Positions 10,826 to 19,336 of a stretch of DNA of 64,000 nt are shown here, one piece after another. The translations under genes were made by a program, and so were the position numbers. The stretch lies in contig NC_071395.1 of the NCBI RefSeq assembly GCF_022682495.2, forward strand, positions 59,039,242 through 59,103,241, in the 5' to 3' direction. The stretch comes from Desmodus rotundus. Lineage: Eukaryota > Chordata > Mammalia > Chiroptera > Phyllostomidae. Positions within the stretch are counted from its first letter, which is position 1, and each line of letters opens with the position of its first letter. Below the pieces are notes generated by a model, which had not been told where the DNA came from, did no database searches, and was given only the letters and a program-made list of their open reading frames with translations.

Positions 10826-12445
10826 TGTTTGTGAGACTCTTCTTGTTGGACTCTGCTTCTTAAATTGCTCTATTCTGACTCCCTGGGTTTATGGTATGAA
10901 CTTCTATGGTAGAATGCCAATGGGATTCGGTGGTGCTGTCTCCTTAATCTCCTGTGCTCTCTGGTCTTGAGCTGACGTTTATGGGTTTAACACGGTCTAA
11001 CTCTAGTCTTTTCAGCACTCCAGGTTTTGTTGTCTCACCTGTGGGAAAAAGAGAAAAGTGGGAATAAAGGGAAAAAAAAGATGGGAAGGAGGGAAAAAGG
11101 AAATAGAAAAGGAGGAAAGGAAGGAAGGAGGGAAGAAGGAATAAAGTTAGATCGGAGGCAAGATAAGAAGGAATTTTAACAAAAATTAAAACATAGAAAT
11201 AGATAAAAGAAGGCAGGAAGAAGACATAAAAATGGTAAAGGATGGGAGGAAGAAGGAATGAAGAAAAAAAAAAAAGAGAGAGGAAGAAGGAATTCAGGGG
11301 GAAAGGAGGAAAGGAAAAAAAAAAAAAATCTTCTGCTGGCTTTAAACCGGTCAGGTTAGTTCTGCTGGTCGATCTGTCTGTGCAACAGGAGGGGGTGGTT
11401 GGAAGGATTGGTTTCACTTTTCTCCCTTCCTGGGCCACACTCTTCGCTGTTATTCAGCCTGCAGACTCCCCTAGCCCTGTAGCTTCCCTCTGCTGGGTGT
11501 TCTGCCTTTTTCCTAGAGAGCTAGTAGGCCCTGCAGGGCTCTATGCTCAGGTGTTAGGTAGGCGTTGTAGGTGTGGTCCCTGGCAGGCAATCAGGCTGTT
11601 GATCAGCCAATCCAGCAGCTTTGTTCTTGGGATGCGCAAGCGGTGACTCCAGCTGCTTTGGCTTGGGATGCGTGTGCGCGCAGGAGGGGGATCCAGCCGC
11701 TTTGGGTTTGTGAAGCTCTCAAGCGGCTTTGTGCTTGGAGCTCGCAGCCAGCCGATCCCGCAGCCCTGGGCTTGAGTCTCTCGGGCGGGCGGGGCCGCCC
11801 TGTGACTGAATCACGTGGCACTGGGGTCCGAGGTTTTGGGCCTGTGGGTGGAGCAGCTAACCTCTGCTCCAGATGCTCTCGGAGGTGTCAGGTGTGGGCG
11901 CCCCTCCGGGGTTTCATGTGTGTGCCCCCAGTTCGCTAATCGCGTGCGCGCAACCGGACCTCAGGTGAGCGCCAGGGCTGCTTATCTGGCGCTCGCAGTC
12001 CAGGGGCGGAGGGGGGAGGGGCGCCAGGGGCCACGGATGCTGCCGAGAGTTCTCTAACTAGCCCCTGAGTGTCTCTATTTTCTTTTTCTTTTTGAGAAAT
12101 TCCTCCTATTCAAGCCCCCCTGGTCCAATCAAGCACCTAGCTGCTCACAGCTCAGCCTGGCCCTCTCCTAAGACTCCTGCAGCAGCCCCTGCGCCTGGGC
12201 TGGCGCTTCTGCCGCCCTTGGCCCTTGTACCGCGCGGTCCCGGTCCCGGGTCCCGGGGACCTTATTGTCCTTAAGCACTCTTCTTACCGTCAGATCTTTC
12301 AATGTCCTCTATCTTTGGTCTCTGATCTTCATATATGCTGGAATACTGTTGGCTGTTCGCTCTGCTCCTCAGATCAGCTAGGTATTTCCCTGGCGTTGAG
12401 GGGATGTGGACTCCGTTCCCACCTATGTTGCCGCTATCTTCCTGG
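10826..12445 (-). promoter_or_regulatory. L1 5' UTR and internal promoter
   Basis: The minus strand from about 12445 (GGAAGATAGCGGCAACATAG) to the ORF1 ATG is L1 5' UTR, alignable to 46890-48533. Its middle (about 11640-12060) is rich in CpG and GC, expected of a Pol II internal promoter. A polypyrimidine tract of about 290 nt on the sense strand (11330-11041) ends in a CAG acceptor-like site. Confidence 0.8.
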
Positions 12446-12652
12446 ACGTGAGAAGGTGGAAGGGCTGGGCGCCGGGCTCCTGCCCGCCCCACCGCCAGAG
12501 GGAGCTGAACCCACGGGGAGGCCTGGGGATCACCGGGGACCCAAGTGCTGGGGGACCAGTGGCCGGCGGCCCCGTGCGCACAGACACGAGGTTCCCGTGG
12601 CGAGGAGCGTTTGGCCTTTGCTCCCTCCAGTCTCCCACACGCCTCTTCCCTC
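12446..12652 (-). other. GC-rich segment between L1 5' end and target duplication (candidate 5' transduction)
   Basis: About 205 bp with high GC and several CpGs lie inside the duplicated target sites but outside the L1 5' UTR as defined by the second copy at 46.9 kb. Old-L1 sequence resumes only at 12653. The simplest reading is that an upstream promoter made a longer transcript and its extra 5' end was carried along. A variant 5' UTR is the alternative. Confidence 0.5.
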
Positions 12653-13860
12653 CTTTCTGTGTGTTTTTGATTCAGTTTTGGAAGATTATATGTTTCTACA
12701 AATTTCTCCTTTTTGCCCAAGTTTTAAAATTTCTTAGCATATAGTTCATAGTAGTTTCTTACAATTGTTTGTATTTCTTCAGTATCAGTTGTTACTTCTC
12801 CTCTTTTATTCTGATTGTATTTATTTGGGTCCTTTCTCTTTTTTTTCCTGAAGAGTCTGGTTAAAGGCTTCTCAATTTTATTTTTTCTGAATATATTGAC
12901 CCTTTACCAGTTCTTGGATATATTGACCCTTTGAATTGTTCTTTTAGTCTCTATGTCATTTAAATCTGCTCTGATCTTGATTATTTCCTTCCTTCTCTGG
13001 GCTTTGTTTGTTGTTGTTCCTCCTACATCTTGTAGATGTAGGGTTAGGTTGTTTATTTGAAAATTTGCTATCTTTTGTAGGTAGGCCTGTATTGCTATGA
13101 ACTTCCCTCTGAGGACTGCCTTCACTGTGTCCCATAGGTTTGGGGCTTTTCTGTGTTCCTTTTCATTTGTTTTAGAAACTTTTTGCTTTCTTCCTTGACC
13201 TCATTGTCAAACCATTCATTATTTAATAGAATGTTATTCAGTCCCCATGAATTTGAATGTTTTTGAGTTTTGTCCTTGATGTGATTTCTAGTTTAAAACC
13301 ATTGTGATTCAAGAAAATGCTTGTTATGATTTTAACTTTGTATTTGTTGAGGCTTGTTTTGTGTCCTATCATGTGGTCAGTCTTTCAGCATGTTCCATGT
13401 GCATTTGAAAAGAATGTATTTTGCTTCTGTGTGTTGAAAGGTTCTGTATATATCAGTTAAGTCCATTTGCTCTAGGGTGCCGTTCAGTGCCACAATATTC
13501 TTTTGATTCTTTCTTTGGAAGATCTGTCCATTGTTGACAGTCAGGTGTTAAAATCCTGTAGTATAAGTGTGTTGCTGTCTATATCTTTCTTGAGGTCTTC
13601 CAAGATTTTCCTTATATATTTTGGTGCTCCTGTGTTGGATGCATATGTCTTTACAATGCTTATGTCTTCTGGATGGATGAATTTTTCCCTTCAAGAAGTG
13701 GCCTGTCTTTTTATGTCCTTTGTTTTAAAATCTATTTTATCTGATATAAATATTGCTTTTTTTCCTGTCCCTTTGCTTGGAATATTTTTTTCATAACCCT
13801 TGACTGTCAGTCTATAATGGGTCTCTTATGGGCAGCATATGCAGGTCATGTTTTTTTTGA
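12653..13860 (-). mobile_element. Old LINE-1 ORF2, 5' half (right part of the split element)
   Basis: The minus strand continues the old L1 of 2985-5763, reaching the endonuclease domain; 13830-13860 corresponds to residues about 35-45 of ORF2. The reading frame is broken repeatedly. The target duplication of the younger L1 overlaps its first bases (12653-12667). Confidence 0.85.
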
Positions 13861-13880
13861 GTGTTGTTTCTTTGTGTGTG

Positions 13881-14072
13881 TTTAAAGATTTTAGAGGAAA
13901 AGGAGGGAGAAAGGGAGGAAGAGAAACATCAACATGTGGTTGCCTCTCATGTGTCCCCAACTGGGGACCTGGCCTGCAACCCAGGCATGTGCCCTGACTT
14001 GGAATCTAACCGGTGACCCTTCGCTTCACAGGCCGATGCTCTATCCACTGAGCTACACGCTGGCCACCCAGG
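13881..14072 (-). mobile_element. Ves-type tRNA-derived SINE
   Basis: On the minus strand the element begins with a tRNA-like head containing box A and box B Pol III promoter motifs (around 14060-14000). It continues with the unit GCACATGCCTGGGTTGCAGG (about 13995-13976) and ends in a purine-rich tail at 13920-13881. Ves SINEs are, to my knowledge, limited to microbats. It sits between the old L1's ORF2 and 5' UTR, where ORF1 should be. Target duplications are not clear. Confidence 0.8.
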
Positions 14073-14232
14073 ACTCTGTGTTTTCTTTTTTTCCTACTTG
14101 TTAGCTTTAACTGTTTTGACTGCCTGTCTTCATGGTATGAACCTGTGGTAGGAGACCTGTGGGAGGTTAGTAATGCAGTCTCCCTGATCACTTGCACTTG
14201 ATGCTCTTGTGCTGCTCTTTATGCCTTTTATG
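14073..14232 (-). mobile_element. Old L1, end of 5' UTR next to ORF1 (left of the ERV)
   Basis: The minus strand resembles the sequence just upstream of ORF1 in the other L1s (GGTTCATACCATGAAGAC compared with 48451-48471). With 19337-21440 it forms one old 5' UTR split by the ERV. ORF1 itself is missing. Confidence 0.65.
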
Positions 14233-14238
14233 TGGTTG
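14233..14238. repeat. 6-bp target-site duplication, left (ERV 14239-19330)
   Basis: TGGTTG precedes the element's first bases TGATGCAG. The same hexamer follows the element at 19331-19336. Confidence 0.85.
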
Positions 14239-14783
14239 TGATGCAGATCTCGGCCCACAGGATCTGCTGTTGTGGTCACAATATACAAATACACACGGAC
14301 TACAGAAATCCTGTGGAGGAAAAGGGACGGTGCGGCCACTCTCTCAAGAGGAGAGCGTGTGGACCCTTGCCTTGACAGGCTTTTATTGTTTTTCTAGACC
14401 CCTTACATCAAAGGTGGTCCTCATAGGTTTGTTTTGGGTGGTTATCTTTTGCAGACAACAAAGGAGAGGATGTCACTGAATACATCAAAGAAGGATATTT
14501 GCAATGTAAAAGGAGAAATGGTCGAAAAACAGGCTGTGTTCCATACCTGGAAGGTCTAGCTCAGATTTGGGGAAGATAAAGATGCTCAGTAAACATTTGC
14601 TGCCTCAGGGTGAGGGAGTTTTAGCAAGAGCAAGTCTCATAGCAGTCTAGGTACAATGCAGGCCTGATTTCCCACTGGAGAACCTATCCATGGACGTGGG
14701 TCCTGTCAGCCAATCTCACTCCCCACTGGCTTTTCTGAGTGGGGGCTGAGCCACATTTCCCACGCTTGGAACAGTTCCCCACA
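14239..14783 (-). repeat. LTR, left copy (545 bp)
   Basis: On the minus strand this runs from TGTGGGGAACTG (14783) to CTGCATCA (14239). The poly-A signal AATAAA is at 14387-14382. A polypurine tract abuts the U3 side. It is highly similar to the inverted right copy at 18796-19330, so the pair is of similar age. Confidence 0.85.
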
Positions 14784-14799
14784 TCTCCCCCCTTGTTTT
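14784..14799 (-). other. Polypurine tract next to the left LTR
   Basis: The minus-strand AAACAAGGGGGGAGA directly precedes the LTR's TGTGGGG. This is the expected plus-strand primer site and fixes the U3 boundary and polarity. Confidence 0.8.
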
Positions 14800-15170
14800 T
14801 AGTTAGGACTGCTATAGATCCCACAAAGCTTGCTACTTGCTGGTCTCTCACACGACCCTGGGAAAATAATTTGCAAATGCAGTGGAGTACACAGAGCACT
14901 ATTATAATCAGTAAGCAACCGGAGGTTCCAAAGACCCATATTCTGGATTAAGTTCATCAAACAAGTTTTTTGGGTTTAGCCAGTCGAGATTATGATTGAG
15001 GGTTTGAAAAACCTCTTGCTTAATCAAGCATTGAATGTCCTGCAGCTGCTGATGCAATTCTAGCTGCAATTTAAATTGGTAGAAAAAGTCCCTCTAGGTG
15101 ATGCTGAATATCACTCCAGGAGTACTGGATGGAATTGCACTTCAGGGTGGGTGATATACAGCTTGGAGAA
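14800..15170 (-). pseudogene. ERV env TM (transmembrane subunit) remnant
   Basis: The minus strand reads a broken transmembrane-subunit ectodomain (WSDIQHHLEG near 15100, then DIQCLIKQEVF and LNHNLDWLNP), followed by a hydrophobic segment (around 14905-14870) and a short tail close to the polypurine tract. It resembles betaretrovirus-like Env tails and contains stops and at least one frame change. The surface subunit is missing. In a virus this protein would drive membrane fusion; this copy cannot be functional. Confidence 0.65.
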
Positions 15171-15340
15171 TCCTGGATCAGAAGAGTCCAGTAGGGTGGA
15201 GGTGGGTCGCTGCCAGGGAAGCCTTTTCTCATATGGCTTCAACCTCTTCAGTGCAGCTCTAAAGGTCCATCTGGAGAGAAAAACACAAGCATACCCTCTT
15301 CCCCAAGTTAATAGTGCAACTGGGCCTTCCCATTTTCCTT
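15171..15340 (-). pseudogene. ERV pol integrase C-terminal remnant (left of HAL1)
   Basis: The minus strand reads WEGPVALLTWGRGYACVF, which looks like the C-terminal beta-barrel of a betaretrovirus-type integrase. It continues across the HAL1 insertion at 17303-17420. It is followed within about 150 nt by the TM remnant, so most of env was deleted. Class assignment is moderate confidence. Confidence 0.5.
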
Positions 15341-17302
15341 CCCCTAACGGGTCTTTGTCTTTTTGTTTTTTTAAATATATTTATTGATTATACTATTACA
15401 CTTGTCCCATTTCCCGCCCTCCTCACTCCACTCCATCCTGCCCACCCTCTCCCTCCCACATTCCCCCCTATAGTTCATGTCCATGGGTCATACTTATAAG
15501 TACTTTGGCTTCTACATTTCCTACACTATTCTTACCCTCCCCCTGTCTATTTTCCACCTATCATCTATGCTACTTATTCTCTGTACCTTTCCCCCCACTC
15601 CTCCTCCCACTCCCCTATTGACAACCCTCCATGTGATCTCCATCACTATGGTTCTGTTCCTGTTCTAGTTGTTTGCCTAGTTTGCTCTTGTTTTTGTTTT
15701 AGGTGTGGTCGTTAATAACTGTGAGTTTGCTGTCATTTTTACTGTTCCTATTTTTTACCTTGTTTTTCTTAGGTAATTCCCTTTAACATTTCATATAATA
15801 AGGGCTTGGTGATGATGGACTTCTTTAACTTGACCTTATCTGAGAAGCACTTTATCTTCCCTTCCATTCTAAATGATGGCTTTGCTGGATACAGTAATCT
15901 TGGATGTAGGCCCTTGCCTTTCATGACTTGGAATACTTCTTGCCAGTCCTTTCTTGCCTGTAAGGTCTCTTTGGAGAAATCAGCTGACAGTCTTATGGGA
16001 ACTCCTTTGTAGGTAACTATCTCCTTTTCTCTTGCTGCTTCTAAGATTCTCTCCTGTTTAATCTTAGGTAATGTAATTATGATGTGCCTTGGTGTGTTCC
16101 TCCTTGGGTCCAGCTTCTTTGGGACTCTCTGAGCTTCCTGGACTTCCTGGAAGTCTATTTCCTTTGCCAGATGAGGGAAGTTCTCCTTCATTATTTGTTC
16201 AAATAAGTTTTCAATTTTTTGTTCTTCCTCTTCTCCTTCTGGCACCCCTATAATTTGGATGTTGGAACATTTCAAGATGTCCTGGAGGTTCCTAAGCCTC
16301 TCCTCATTTTTCCGAATTCTTGTTTCTTCATTGTTTTCTGGTTGGATGTTTCTTTCTTCCTTCTGGTCCACACCGTTGATTTGGGCCCCAGTTTCCTTCG
16401 CATCACTATTGGTTCCCTGTACATTTTCCTTTGTTTCTCTTAGCATAGGCTTCATTTTTTTCATCTGGTTTTCAAACAGATTCAACCAATTCTGTGAGCG
16501 TCTTGATAACCAGTGTTTTGAACTGTGCATCTGATAGGTTGGCTATCTCTTCCTCGCTTAGTTGTATTTTTTCTGGAGCTTTGATTTGTTCTTTCATTTA
16601 GGCTTTTTTTTTTTTTTCCTTCTCGGTGCATCTGTTAGGTAGTAAGGGGCGGAGCCTTAGGTGTTCCCCAGGGGGCGGGGGGTGGGGGTAATGCTGGTTG
16701 CTGTGCTGTGATGCTGTATGTGGGGGAGGGGCCGAGAGGGAGCAATGGCGCCCGCTCCACTCTCCACTGGCTTTCAGTCTTTCACTCTGCTACCCACAAT
16801 CAAACTGGCCCCCTCTGGTGCTGGTTCCCGAGTGGGTGGTCTTGTGCACGCCCTAGGCCCCTGTGGGTCTCTCCAACGACCTCTCCTGTGAGGCTGGGAG
16901 TCTCTCCTGCTGCCGCCCCAACCCCCATAGGTGTTTTCAATCAGAGGTTTGAGGCTTTATTTCCCTGCGCTGGAGCCCTGGGTTGCGTGGTGTGCTTTGT
17001 TCCCCACCATTTGTCCGGTTTATCTGTGTGCAAATGTGGGGCCGCAGGGCCTGCTAGTGGTCAGACTGCCTACCCCGTTTGTCCCACACTCCACCAGTCT
17101 TGGTCCCACCACAGCAACTCGAGTCCTCTCCACCCCGGCTGCCCCTCTCCGCCCCTCCCACTGGTCTGGATGAATGTTTATTTTTTATTTCCTTGGTGTT
17201 GGACTTCCTTGCTGTTCGATTTTCTGTCAGTTCTGGTTGTGCAATGAGGCGCAGTGTGTCTACCTACGCCGCCATCTTGGTTCTCCCCTAATGGGTCTTT
17301 GT
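15341..17302 (-). mobile_element. HAL1-like (half-L1) element with 18-bp target duplication
   Basis: CCCCTAACGGGTCTTTGT (15341-15358) and CCCCTAATGGGTCTTTGT (17285-17302) flank the element. On the minus strand it holds a 5' UTR (17284-16600, starting near a CAAGATGGCGGCGTAGG motif), an L1-type ORF1, a 3' UTR (15768-15375) and an A-rich tail, with no ORF2. Half-L1s are known non-autonomous LINEs that must use L1 ORF2p supplied in trans. The insertion lies in the ERV pol remnant, so it is younger than that ERV. Confidence 0.85.
15769..16597 (-). pseudogene. HAL1-like ORF1, one frameshift
   Basis: Translation starts at 16597 (MKEQIKAPEKIQLSEEEIAN), shifts frame near 16530-16480, and then stays open for about 250 residues to 15769. 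The RRM motif IIGVPEGEEEEQKIENLFEQ and the C-terminal block YKGVPIRLSADFSKE are visible. The protein family is L1 ORF1p, an RNA-binding trimer. It is clearly diverged from the L1 ORF1 at 9893 (for example LSADFSKE against LATDFSME), so the element belongs to a separate lineage. Confidence 0.8.
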
Positions 17303-17705
17303 ATAAGACCAAGGGGTGTGGGACTGCAGGCCCATTTTGCCCAAGGTGTTTGTCTATGGGTGACTTTAAATTATCATCACAATTCAAAAAATTGTACGTA
17401 TTCATTGCCAGCATGGTTAAAATCCAGGGAGGTAGTGAGTAACTTCTGTTTACCCAATTATTTGAGGTTGCAAACCTCTGGGGTTAGCACAGAGGGCAGG
17501 GTACTGTGCATTCCCCAGAGTGAGGAGGTCCCTGCCCCAGGAATTGAGTAGGGTGGGAAGTAAGGCTGAATTCATCTAACTTGCCCTTTTAGAACAAAAC
17601 AAGAGACTACACACCTTTCCAGGGTTGAGAAATGTCCCCATTCTAGTTATAGAAATGTAAATGTTATAGAAATCCCTTTTTCAAAAACTAAGCACATTGG
17701 GGGTC
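17303..17705 (-). pseudogene. ERV pol remnant, right of HAL1
   Basis: The first 120 nt continue the integrase-like reading (HPLVLYKDPLG next to the target duplication). Further right the frame is lost and I cannot assign domains. Confidence 0.4.
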
Positions 17706-18795
17706 TCCCCTTGGAGATGTGCAGTCTGCTGCTAGGCGCCCGAGGAGGCTGGGTGCTGCTTGGAACCCCCACCTGGGGCAGCCCGGCAACTCGAGATCAT
17801 GCTGGCGCTGGGCACAGGGAAAGGAGGCGAGAGGACCAATGTCTCCTCCACCCCGGCCTGTCCTTGGCAGAAAAACCTGGCCCTGATGCGCTGGGAGTGT
17901 GCACACACTGACACCTCAGCTGTGCTGTGAGCTTGTGCACACCTGCGCCCCTGCTGAGCTCACCGGGGAGTGCATGTTGCTCGCTGCAGCTGGAGCGAAC
18001 TGCAGAAAGGGCCTAGCTGGCGGGCCTCAGCCCATTCCTCTTTTTGTCTGAGCTTTTCCCGACTATGAGGCTGCTGCACCCTGCTTTTCCCCATATTACA
18101 AATGTAAAGATCCCTTATCTGGGAGACATCCAGCAGCCTTAAAAAGCTGCTGAATTAGCAGAAAACATTGCTCCTGTTCCTTAGAGAGCCTGTTCCCCAT
18201 GGTAGAGGATTCGTAGAAACCTTTAAAGAAAAGTTTTTAACAAATACAAGAACCTTTTCTGAAATTCGTCCCACCGCAAATGTGTCAATTATAAAAGCAG
18301 TCTGTTTTGCTTTTTACTCTGCCTACTCCTTTAAGTCTTACTTCTCGCTAGTGAGGAGAGTGTAGTGGGTCCAAATGTGCTGTTGGTGAAAGACGGTCAG
18401 GGAGAGGGGCACCGGACTTTCCGAGTACCCTAACCCCGCTTATGGGTCTTGGGTCCTCCCCAAGCATTTAGAACCATGAGGATGGGGCTCGAAGTGCCAG
18501 GTGACCAGCCTTTATATCGTGCTTCCCCGGATGAGCCAGAAGTTAGATGAGGTGATGTTGGAGGTCCCTATAAGGCCCCTGCACGTCTTGGGAATTGATC
18601 CCAGACACCCTCGCAAGGTTCTGAGTCACGTGGGAACACCCAATTTCTTGGCCCGAGGGGAGGAAGTGCCTTTTGTCTTCAGAGCTTGGTGAATGCCAAA
18701 AGCTCTCGTACAAAACCTGTGACTAACACTAAATTCTTCTGGAAAGTGATCTTCGGAGTCCAGTGGAAACCAAAACACTCATTCCCTATCCACTT
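17706..18795. other. Unassigned sequence inside the inverted-LTR ERV
   Basis: About 1.1 kb without recognisable retroviral domains. 17706-18010 is GC-rich with scattered CpG and looks more like host exon or promoter DNA; 18040-18360 is AT-rich; 18370-18795 has a plus-strand frame that I do not recognise. It ends abruptly where the right LTR begins. Candidates are a captured host segment or decayed gag/pol. Confidence 0.5.
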
Positions 18796-19330
18796 TTCCA
18801 AGCGTGGGAAATGTGGCTCAGCCCCCACTCAGAAAAGCCAGTGGGGAGCGAGGTTGGAGGGCAGGACCCATGTCCATGGATAGGTTCTACAGTGGGAAAT
18901 CAGGCCTGCATTGTACCTAGACTGCTGTGAGACTTGCTCTTTCTAAAACTCCCTCACCCTGAATTGAGGCAGCAAATGTTTACTGAGTATCTTCATCTTC
19001 CCCAAATCTGAGCTAGACCTTCCAGGTATAGAGCATAGCCATTTAGACCATTTCTCCTTTTACATTGCAAATATCCTTCTTTGATATATTCAGTGACATC
19101 CTCTCCTTTGTTGTCTGCAAAAGATAACCACCCAAAACAAACCTATGAGGACCACCTTTGATGTAAGGGGTCTAGAAAAACAATAAAAGCCTGTCAAGGC
19201 AAGGGTGCACACGCTCTCCTCTTGAGAGAGTGGCCGCACCGTCCCTTTTCCTCCACAGGATTTCTGTAGTCCGTGTGTATTTGTATATTGCAGCCACAAC
19301 AGCAGATCCTGCGGGCCCAGACCTGCGTCA
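18796..19330 (+). repeat. LTR, right copy, lacking the first ~12 bp of U3
   Basis: Plus-strand homologue of the left LTR from TTCCAAGCGTGGG to the terminal CTGCGTCA. The poly-A signal AATAAA is at 19182-19187. The opening TGTGGGGAACTG and the polypurine tract found at the left copy are absent, so the internal junction lies at the very start of U3. Confidence 0.8.
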
Positions 19331-19336
19331 TGGTTG
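19331..19336. repeat. 6-bp target-site duplication, right
   Basis: TGGTTG, identical to 14233-14238, follows the terminal CA of the right LTR. Confidence 0.85.

Larger units (their letters stand above)
5777..12652 (-). mobile_element. Nearly full-length younger LINE-1 inserted in the old L1
   Basis: This element of about 6.9 kb has, in minus-strand order, a GC-rich extra 5' segment (12446-12652), a 5' UTR (10826-12445), an intact ORF1 (9893-10825), a frameshifted ORF2 (9846-6039), a 3' UTR (6038-5777) and a poly-A tail at the target duplication. Duplicated target sequence flanks it and the host is another L1. It keeps many CpGs in its 5' UTR where the plus-strand copy at 46.9 kb has lost many of them, so it is probably the more recent insertion. 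The ORF2 breaks make it non-autonomous. Confidence 0.9.
14239..19330. mobile_element. Class II-like endogenous retrovirus with inverted LTRs, U5 ends outward
   Basis: The element starts TGATGCAGATCT and ends AGACCTGCGTCA, and is bounded by a perfect TGGTTG duplication. The left LTR (14239-14783) is in minus orientation and the right LTR (18796-19330) in plus orientation, so U5 is outermost at both ends. Removing the element and one hexamer joins two parts of an old L1 5' UTR that align with 46,640-46,840. Between the LTRs are minus-strand pol/env remnants, a HAL1-like insertion and about 1.1 kb of unassigned sequence. A 6-bp duplication is typical of betaretrovirus-like ERVs. It cannot be a normal provirus. 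Confidence 0.8.

Noticed and set aside
13881..14072. tRNA gene
   Set aside because: The tRNA-like head belongs to a SINE, with a SINE body and A-rich tail. The same applies at 34485, 41478 and 57004.
14239..19330. DNA transposon with terminal inverted repeats
   Set aside because: The 540-bp inverted ends contain a poly-A signal and a polypurine tract abuts the left one, so they are retroviral LTRs; no transposase is present.
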